Shown here one piece after another: positions 1-5,261 of a DNA stretch of 6,242 nucleotides (its first letter is position 1; every line of letters starts with the position of its first letter). Source of the DNA: Acidimicrobiaceae bacterium. GTDB lineage: Bacteria > Actinomycetota > Acidimicrobiia > Acidimicrobiales > Ilumatobacteraceae. Position numbers and translations under genes: made by a program. Location of the stretch: assembly GCA_003455715.1 (NCBI GenBank), contig DMQJ01000038.1, positions 1 through 6,242 of the forward strand. Reading direction: 5' to 3'. The notes beneath the pieces are model-generated. The model was given only the letters and a program-made list of their open reading frames with translations, ran no database searches and was not told where the DNA came from.

Positions 1-1272
1 TCCGAAGCGCCGGTCGAGCGAGCCCAGCAGGAGCGCTCCGGCGAAGCCCCCGACGCCCGCCAGGTAGATGCCCGCAAGCGCGGCAAGGTGGGGGCGAAAG
101 CGCGCCGGCACGATCGACAGCACCGCCAGCGAGACCGCCGGCCCCATCACGGTCGACAACGCGGTGGACAGCGCGAACAGCAGCAGCATGGGCACGAGGA
201 ACGGACTCAACGCCGCCGGTACCACCACCAACACGCTGGCCGCCAGCACCCACGAGGCGGTGCGCACAAGTTGCGCCGGGTCGCGACGGAAGAGCCGCTC
301 ACCGAGTGGCGCGAACCATCGCAGCGCGGCAACGCCCGCCAACGACGTCGATGCGAAGAAGATCGCCCGGGCACTGGGGCCGAAGCGCCACCGCTCCTCG
401 AGGAAGAAAAGAAGGAACGTCGTGTACGGCACCAGCAGCAGACCGAAGACGGCCTGCGCGGCGAGTGCTCGGCGGATCGTGCGGATCATCAGCAACCGCT
501 TCACCACCTCGCCAAAGCGAAGCTCGGGTGCGGCGGGCTGCTGGTCGATGCGACCCGATGACGAATCGGAGGTTGCCGCTGCTCGTCGAGCCTGCTCGGT
601 GTCCCACCTGCCCACGCCCGGGTCGCGCAGCTTCAACGCCACGCTGGCAGCACAGAGCGTGAGCCCTGCGATGGTGAGCATCGTGCCCCGCCAGGTGAGC
701 GCCGCCCACGATGCAAGGGCCGCGACCACCATGGGGGCGATCACGTTGCCGACCGTGGCCGATGCCTGGTACGCGGCGAGGATCCGCATCCTGCCCTGGA
801 CCGGGTAGGTGTCCATGAGGAGCGGCTGATGCAGTGCGCGAACGGTGCCGGTGGCGAACCCGTCGACCACCAGCAGGATCGCAAGACCCCATGGGCCGAT
901 GACGAACACGGTGAACAGCGCGAGCAGCGCCCAGATGAACGCAGCTGCCACCGACAGAACGGCGCGGCGAGGCCGCGCTTGTACGAACGCGGCGATCGGG
1001 AGCGTGGCGACCGACACCGCCAGCAGCTTCGCCGAGAGGATGCCCGCCAGCGCCGATGCAGAGATGCCCAGACTGCGGGAGATCTCGGGGCCGAGTACCA
1101 CTACGGCGAACCCGAAGACCTCGCTGGCGAGCACCAGGGCGCCAACGGCGACCAGCGGGTACCAGCCGACGCCCGACTCGCGCACCACCTCGCGGAGCGG
1201 TCGAACGTCGTCGTCGCCGGTGACGCCGAGTGCACGACGAACACGGTCGCGCGCCTCGGCGAGTTCGCTCAC
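1..1272 (-). CDS. MFS permease, C-terminus beyond the left edge
   Basis: This is an integral membrane transporter of the major facilitator superfamily; the substrate is not readable. The 424 visible residues show a short cytosolic N-terminus (1-36), then hydrophobic helices at roughly 38-60, 72-96, 104-124, 126-146, 170-190 and 196-213. A hydrophilic central loop follows (about 215-265, containing DPGVGRWDT), then five more helices from about 268 to 418. The visible part ends in LDRRFG, which resembles the basic MFS loop motif. Eleven helices are seen, so at least one helix and the true end lie outside the window. The GTG start at 1272 overlaps the stop of the upstream lipoprotein gene (GTGA) and has GGGAGGG just upstream. 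The central loop and the PYTTFLLFFLEERW stretch resemble what I remember of actinobacterial proteins in which an MFS domain is followed by a LivG-like ABC ATPase. That extension cannot be seen here. The MFS call is firm; a fusion is a guess. Confidence 0.88.
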   Translation of the reverse strand, partial: MSELAEARDRVRRALGVTGDDDVRPLREVVRESGVGWYPLVAVGALVLASEVFGFAVVVLGPEISRSLGISASALAGILSAKLLAVSVATLPIAAFVQARPRRAVLSVAAAFIWALLALFTVFVIGPWGLAILLVVDGFATGTVRALHQPLLMDTYPVQGRMRILAAYQASATVGNVIAPMVVAALASWAALTWRGTMLTIAGLTLCAASVALKLRDPGVGRWDTEQARRAAATSDSSSGRIDQQPAAPELRFGEVVKRLLMIRTIRRALAAQAVFGLLLVPYTTFLLFFLEERWRFGPSARAIFFASTSLAGVAALRWFAPLGERLFRRDPAQLVRTASWVLAASVLVVVPAALSPFLVPMLLLFALSTALSTVMGPAVSLAVLSIVPARFRPHLAALAGIYLAGVGGFAGALLLGSLDRRFG

Positions 1273-1805
1273 AAGCCCTCCCGCGGTGCAACGTCGAGCC
1301 GCAGCACGAATGCTGCCTCGTCGAGTCGCTGGCCGTCAGCGTCGATGCGGACGACGATGATTTCGTCGAGTTCGCTCTCGCGAGCCCCCACAACCGGAGG
1401 CACGATCTCCACGGTCGCCTCCGGGTCATCAGTGATGATGACACCGCGCAAGCGGAGGTATCGCTCGTCGGGGCAGTCGGGTTGGCGTTCGCAGACCTCA
1501 TCACCGCGGGCGAACCATGTGAGGTCTTCACCGGGGGGCATCGGCACTCGGTTGACGATGACCGCGTAGCGGGTGTTCGCGGGGCGGTCGGTGTCGGTCC
1601 AACGGACACGGAATGGGGTTGCGACGTCGGCCCCGTCGGCGGGTTCGACGATGTCGATGGAGCGGTCCTGGCGTAGACGCAAGCCGGTGGTGGAGAACTG
1701 CGAGCAGCCCGCGGTCGACAGCGCGAGCGCGCTGGCGACCACGAGGGTGACGACTCGTCGGCCGAACCGCGCTGGCAGCCGAGGGCCCGGTGTCGTCACC
1801 GTCAC
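1269..1805 (-). CDS. Small secreted lipoprotein of unknown function
   Basis: A 178-residue protein with a type II (lipoprotein) signal. Basic residues at 13-17 are followed by a hydrophobic stretch (18-32) and STAGC, with Cys34 as the likely lipidated residue. Position -3 is Thr instead of the usual Leu, so the lipobox is slightly weak. The mature part is acidic and looks all-beta. It opens with IDIVEPADGADVATPFRVRW (50-69), the style of a bacterial Ig-like or surface-adhesion domain, and contains Cys105 and Cys111, which could form a disulfide outside the cell. The GTG start lies 3 bases after the binding-protein stop codon. No clear Shine-Dalgarno site precedes it, so it probably depends on translation of the upstream gene. 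The stop overlaps the MFS start. Placement between a binding protein and a permease suggests an accessory part of the same system. I do not recognise a named family. Confidence 0.8.
   Translation of the reverse strand: MTVTTPGPRLPARFGRRVVTLVVASALALSTAGCSQFSTTGLRLRQDRSIDIVEPADGADVATPFRVRWTDTDRPANTRYAVIVNRVPMPPGEDLTWFARGDEVCERQPDCPDERYLRLRGVIITDDPEATVEIVPPVVGARESELDEIIVVRIDADGQRLDEAAFVLRLDVAPREGL
1276..1282 (-). promoter_or_regulatory. Ribosome binding site of the MFS gene
   Basis: The minus strand reads GGGAGGG followed by CTT and the GTG start at 1272. The spacing is short, but the site is strong. It lies inside the last codons of the upstream lipoprotein gene and supports the GTG start, together with the GTGA stop/start overlap. 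Confidence 0.6.
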
Positions 1806-1808
1806 CTG

Positions 1809-3215
1809 TCAGCCGAGCGGGGTGGGCTCGTCGGGCCGGTACACATTGCACGCACACGCCGGGTCGTAGTCGGCGATGCGGTAGACGGCGGTGCCGTACC
1901 GCTTCTCGGGCGCGAACTCCACCTGCTCGAGGGTCGATGACTGGTAGCTGTCGCCCAAACCTTCGATGGCGGCCACCAGTGTCTCACCGTCGACCACACC
2001 CGCTTCGCTCACGGCCGCCTCCAGCAGCCACAGCACATCGCACAGCCCTAGTGCTTGGCTGGTGGCGACGGCGCTGGTGAAGGCGGCACCACTCGGGTCG
2101 AGTGTGTCGAGGCACTCCTGCGCACGTGGCGGCTGAGCCGGTGCCCCATCGGTGGGCACATCGGTGCTCGGCGACCAGCCCACCAACGTGCCACCCTGCC
2201 CGAGGTTCTGCACCAGGGTCTGGCCGCCGCTGGTGGAGCCGAAGCCCAGTTGCGGGGTGTACGCCTGCGAGCTGGCAGCGTTGAGGAAGAAGAAGGGAAG
2301 GGCGCCGCCCGACTCGAACATGATCAACCGGTCGACCCCGGCGTCCTTCATCCGCAGCACCGCTGCCTGAGCTTCGGTCGACACGCGGCCGATGTCGTCC
2401 TGGCTTTCGATCGCGGCGATCGCTACTTCCGCTGCCGGGGTGATGCCCAGCTCCGCGAGCGCGGGCAACAGGGCCGACTCGGTGGCTCGGTCGAACGCGT
2501 CGCTCTGCAGCCGCAACACCCCCACGGTGGTGCCCTCCGCAAAGAAGCCGGACGTGTCGAGGCCGGCCACCAACGACCGTGCCGCCGCGTCGAGCGAGAT
2601 GCCATTCACGTTCACCAGAAGGGGGTTGTCGGCGTAGTCGGCATCGTCGAAGAAGGCGGTGGTGCCGCCGGCGACGATGGTGGGAATACCGGCGTCGTCG
2701 AGACACGCCAACTGCTCGGGGCCGGGCTCACCCAACGCCAGCACCGCATACACCTCGTTGTCTTCGGTGAACGTCGCGCAGTAGGCGCGAGCGATCTCCT
2801 GTGGGTCGGCGCCGGCCGTGGCGTCGATCTCGAACAACACGGGTTCCACGGTGAGGCCACCGAGACCACCGCGCGCGTTGAGGTCGTCGATGAGGATCTC
2901 AACGGCGCGGTCTTGCTCGATGGTGGTGACCCCCGAGCCTCCCGCCTGCTCGGTGGCCTGCTGCTGGTTGACGAGTACCACCACGCCGACGCGCACCACG
3001 TTGCCGTCGACACCACGGGGTGGCTCGGCCGGCGCTTCGGTGGTGGGGGGTTCGGTGTCGGACGGGTCGGTGACAGTGGGGTCGGTGACAGGCGTCGAGC
3101 CCGGCGCTTCGGTGGTGGGCGGGGCGACGGTGGTGTCGGCCGACTGCTCCGTCGAGCCACACGCGGCCAGGATCAGAAGGGCGGCTAGACCGGGGACGAC
3201 AACCGAACGGCGCAC
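1809..3215 (-). CDS. ABC-type substrate-binding lipoprotein (type I, branched-chain amino acid/amide class)
   Basis: A 468-residue extracytoplasmic solute-binding lipoprotein. The signal peptide ends in the lipobox LAAC with Cys19, followed by a low-complexity tether (about 21-68) rich in Pro, Thr, Asp and Glu. The folded part starts near NVVRVGVVV (72-80) and has the layout of the periplasmic-binding-protein type I family (Peripla_BP_6, LivJ/amide binders). An early helix carries ILIDDLNARGGLGG (107-120), a first-lobe core holds AVLALGEPG and GIPTIVAGGTT (158-186), and a second lobe begins near TTVGVLRLQSD (229-239). Besides Cys19 it has six cysteines: 146, 171, 368, 392, 454 and 456. Their pairing is inferred, but the export signal makes disulfides plausible. 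The ligand cannot be read. The GTG start at 3215 is chosen for its ideal GGAGG site and because the signal peptide begins there; the open frame continues upstream to 3608, over the neighbouring gene. It is the first gene of a block with the lipoprotein and the MFS permease. Confidence 0.9.
   Translation of the reverse strand: MRRSVVVPGLAALLILAACGSTEQSADTTVAPPTTEAPGSTPVTDPTVTDPSDTEPPTTEAPAEPPRGVDGNVVRVGVVVLVNQQQATEQAGGSGVTTIEQDRAVEILIDDLNARGGLGGLTVEPVLFEIDATAGADPQEIARAYCATFTEDNEVYAVLALGEPGPEQLACLDDAGIPTIVAGGTTAFFDDADYADNPLLVNVNGISLDAAARSLVAGLDTSGFFAEGTTVGVLRLQSDAFDRATESALLPALAELGITPAAEVAIAAIESQDDIGRVSTEAQAAVLRMKDAGVDRLIMFESGGALPFFFLNAASSQAYTPQLGFGSTSGGQTLVQNLGQGGTLVGWSPSTDVPTDGAPAQPPRAQECLDTLDPSGAAFTSAVATSQALGLCDVLWLLEAAVSEAGVVDGETLVAAIEGLGDSYQSSTLEQVEFAPEKRYGTAVYRIADYDPACACNVYRPDEPTPLG
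3029..3119. repeat. Short direct repeats encoding the lipoprotein tether
   Basis: A perfect 19-base direct repeat, CCGGCGCTTCGGTGGTGGG, occurs at 3029-3047 and 3101-3119, 72 bases (24 codons) apart. Between them GGGTCGGTGACAG occurs twice (3064-3076 and 3079-3091), 15 bases apart. All are in frame with the binding-protein gene and encode the PPTTEAP and TDP units of the tether behind the lipidated cysteine. They look like slippage-prone linker repeats, with length more likely to matter than sequence. Confidence 0.75.
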
Positions 3216-3402
3216 GATGACCTCCGAGAGCGGGTACGAATGGGCGGGCGGTCGGCGGAAGACGTGTGCTGCCGACTCGACTTCCATACTCGGCGACGCC
3301 GGGGTGGCCTGACGACCAAACAGAACGGCATCTCGTTGGGCGCCACGACAACACCGGTGCCATCCAGGGGCGCCGCTGCCGGCGTGGCCGCTGACGGTCG
3401 GG
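3216..3402. other. Intergenic gap before the binding-protein block
   Basis: This 187-base non-coding gap is the only one of any size in the window and is where a promoter for the binding-protein block would be expected. On the minus strand I see no pair of elements resembling -35/-10 boxes at proper spacing; GAGTATGG near 3286-3293 is the most AT-rich patch, but it has no partner. There is no hairpin with a T-run that would end transcription of the upstream block, so read-through is possible. Confidence 0.5.
3221..3225 (-). promoter_or_regulatory. Ribosome binding site of the substrate-binding protein gene
   Basis: GGAGG on the minus strand, 5 bases before the GTG at 3213-3215. This decides the start: the protein then begins MRRSVVV with a proper lipoprotein signal, instead of a long extension without a signal from the ATG/GTG codons further upstream. 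Confidence 0.75.
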
Positions 3403-3416
3403 TCATCCGATGACCC
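3400..3416. repeat. Perfect 17-base palindrome over the protease stop codon
   Basis: GGGTCATC-C-GATGACCC has two perfect 8-base arms around one central base. It includes the TGA stop of the CPBP protease gene (3403-3405) and its last codons. With a single central base it is a poor RNA hairpin and no T-run follows, so it is not a normal terminator. It has the shape of a dimeric-protein binding site, or it may be chance within coding sequence. Confidence 0.45.
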
Positions 3417-4311
3417 ACATGACGGCGATGGGGAGAGCGATGAGGGCCACGATGATGGTGCGCACGTCGGTGTTCCAGCGGCTGTTCGGTACCCCTCCAA
3501 GGGCCTTGCTCCAGACGTTGGTGCCACCGTGGACCAGGATGGCCGGCCACACGCTGCCGGTGCGCAGAACAACCTCTGTGCAGAGCACGCTGAGGCCGAT
3601 GCAGACACCCAGAAAGATCGACTGCTGTCCGATCCACGTTCGGGTGAGGCCCTTCCGCCGAATGGTCGCCACCTCTCTCGGCAGATGCCACGCCCACCAC
3701 AGCACCGCGAGCGTCAGGGTGGCCGGACCCCGGTCGAGTTCCACCAGCAACAGCGGCAGAAGGAAGGCGCGCCAGCCCAGTTCCTCAAGCGTGCCGCCCT
3801 CGTCGAGGACGGCTCCGACAGCGAGCCGACCGGCCACGTCAGCGCGTGATCGACCACGCAACACGGCGGTTGTCGGTGCGGCACCCGAGGCGATCGCCGC
3901 TCGGTTGAGCCGCAGATACCACCAGCACACGGCCGCGTGCACCACACCGATGACGGCGTAGGTGATGAACGCCTGCGTTCCGTCGACGCTTCGCCACAGG
4001 GCGAGTGACCCCACCAGGTCACCGACCGACAGCGGTGCTCCTGCCGCGGCCACCACGACCGCTGCGACCGTTGGCGCCGATGCGAACACAACGATGATGA
4101 GCACCCACGGATGTGTTCGAGCGGTGGCGACGATTGGGCCGAGCCCCATGAAGGTGCGCCGTTCTTCGACGAGTTCGAACAACCGACCGAACGCCTGGGG
4201 CACCGCCCGCCTTCCGTTGCCTCGGGAACCGAAGAAGGTGGCGGCCGAGGCGATGCCGACGGCGAGGGCCAGGTACAGGCCTGCTGCGGTCCACGCGCCC
4301 ATTGCCATCAT
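3403..4311 (-). CDS. CPBP family intramembrane glutamic protease
   Basis: A 302-residue polytopic membrane protein with the conserved motifs of the CPBP (CAAX protease and bacteriocin-processing, Abi) family. Motif 1 is EELGWR (Glu176, Glu177, Arg181), motif 2 is WWAWHLP with His209, and motif 3 is HGGTN with His261 and Asn265. These residues form the active site inside the membrane in Rce1-like proteases, and all are present, so the enzyme should be active. About eight hydrophobic segments are visible, the first at 6-27 and the last at about 284-300. A basic loop (RRKGLTRTW) lies after motif 2. Family members cleave or process membrane-associated peptides and prenylated proteins, or give self-immunity to bacteriocins; the target here is unknown. 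The ATG at 4311 overlaps the upstream hydrolase stop (ATGA). A second ATG follows immediately, so the start is uncertain by one codon. Confidence 0.9.
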   Translation of the reverse strand: MMAMGAWTAAGLYLALAVGIASAATFFGSRGNGRRAVPQAFGRLFELVEERRTFMGLGPIVATARTHPWVLIIVVFASAPTVAAVVVAAAGAPLSVGDLVGSLALWRSVDGTQAFITYAVIGVVHAAVCWWYLRLNRAAIASGAAPTTAVLRGRSRADVAGRLAVGAVLDEGGTLEELGWRAFLLPLLLVELDRGPATLTLAVLWWAWHLPREVATIRRKGLTRTWIGQQSIFLGVCIGLSVLCTEVVLRTGSVWPAILVHGGTNVWSKALGGVPNSRWNTDVRTIIVALIALPIAVMWVIG

Positions 4312-5261
4312 CGGGCGAACCCCTCAAGCGCCGACACCACTGCTCTGCCGAGCAACGGGTCGTTCCATCGATGGCCGGCAGCCGGTACGACCTCGAGCGG
4401 CACGGGCCAGTGCTGAGCGAGTTCCCACGCGCCGAGCGGCGGTGTGCACATGTCGAAGCGCCCGGCGATGATGCGCCCACGGATGCCGCTGAGCGCTGAC
4501 GCCTGCGCCAACAACTGGTTCTCCTCGAGGAAGTACTGGTGACGGTCGTAGTGGGCGAAGAGGGTCATCGACGACCTCCATCGTGCGCGGCTGTCGGCCG
4601 ATTCTCCGGGCTCGGCCTCGTCGGGCCACACGTCGAGCGTGAGGGCCTCGCACGAGCCCAGCACGACGGACGCGTCGGTCGCGACCTCGGTGTCGCCTTC
4701 GAGTATGCGGCCGAGCATGGCCTCGCGAACGTCGGCGCGTTCCGCCTCGGTGACATGCCGCCGCAGCGCGTCCCACGCCTCGGGGTAGACGAAGCGCATG
4801 CCCTCCCACCACCACCACCGGTCGATCTCGCGCGCCAGGTACACGCCGGTGACGACCAGCGCCTCCACCCGTTCCGGGTGGGTTTCGGCGTAGGCGAGTG
4901 CGAGGGTGCTCCCCCACGAGCCTCCGAGCACGACCCACCGTTCGATTCCGAGATGCTCTCGAACTGCCTCGCAGTCGGCGACGAGGTGTTGCGTGGTGTT
5001 GGCCACACACGACGCCAATGGCGTGGACCGCCCGCACCCGCGCTGTTCGAAGAACACGCCGCGATGGCGAGTGGGGTGCAGCAGCCGTCGATACGAGGGT
5101 TTGATCGCGCCCCCGGGGCCACCGTGCAGCACCAGTACGGCGGTGGCGTCGGATGGGCCGATCTCCTCGACGTGAAGTTCGTGGCCGTCGCCCACCGAGA
5201 GCCGGTGAGTGACGCGCGGCGCCACCCACGGATGGAACGGGCTGTCGAGTCGGCTGATCAT
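4308..5261 (-). CDS. Prolyl aminopeptidase-like alpha/beta hydrolase (family S33)
   Basis: A 317-residue cytosolic alpha/beta hydrolase, the usual length for proline iminopeptidase, which removes N-terminal proline from peptides. Visible motifs are the oxyanion-loop HGGPGG (46-51), FEQRGCGRSTP (71-81; most relatives have DQRGCGRS), the nucleophile elbow GGSWGS with Ser115, the acid in GRFD (Asp270) and the base in AGHRW (His297). The stretch NTTQHLVADCEAVREHLGIE is typical of this family, so the catalytic triad is complete. The region that recognises the substrate amino group is less standard: Glu205 is kept, but the Trp usual just before it is Cys, and the usual IENHYF segment reads HYDRHQYF, with Asp239 where Glu is expected. 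It also has four Trp in a row (149-152). The ATG start overlaps the lyase stop by one base (TGATG); the upstream open frame to 6011 is a shadow of the lyase gene. Proline specificity is likely but not certain. Confidence 0.88.
   Translation of the reverse strand: MISRLDSPFHPWVAPRVTHRLSVGDGHELHVEEIGPSDATAVLVLHGGPGGAIKPSYRRLLHPTRHRGVFFEQRGCGRSTPLASCVANTTQHLVADCEAVREHLGIERWVVLGGSWGSTLALAYAETHPERVEALVVTGVYLAREIDRWWWWEGMRFVYPEAWDALRRHVTEAERADVREAMLGRILEGDTEVATDASVVLGSCEALTLDVWPDEAEPGESADSRARWRSSMTLFAHYDRHQYFLEENQLLAQASALSGIRGRIIAGRFDMCTPPLGAWELAQHWPVPLEVVPAAGHRWNDPLLGRAVVSALEGFAR
4320..4325 (-). promoter_or_regulatory. Ribosome binding site of the CPBP protease gene
   Basis: GAGGGG on the minus strand, 8 bases before the ATG at 4311 and inside the last codons of the hydrolase gene. 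Together with the ATGA overlap it supports translational coupling of the two genes. Confidence 0.55.

Noticed and set aside
2055..3188. Long plus-strand open frame (377 codons) opposite the binding-protein gene
   Set aside because: It lies entirely antisense to a gene with a clear signal peptide and family layout; its translation is Gly/Arg/Val-rich low complexity, as expected of shadow frames in high-GC DNA.
3210..3353. Small minus-strand ORF beginning MPFCLVV in the intergenic gap
   Set aside because: It runs into the binding-protein gene in another frame, has no ribosome binding site and is Arg/Ser-rich shadow sequence.
3371..3384. Small hairpin CGCCG-CTGC-CGGCG as a terminator
   Set aside because: The stem is only 5 bases, there is no T-run on either strand, and such hairpins are common in DNA this rich in G and C.
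3216..3608. N-terminal extension of the binding protein to an upstream start at 3608
   Set aside because: It would overlap the CPBP protease by about 200 bases and bury the lipoprotein signal; the GTG at 3215 has a perfect ribosome binding site.
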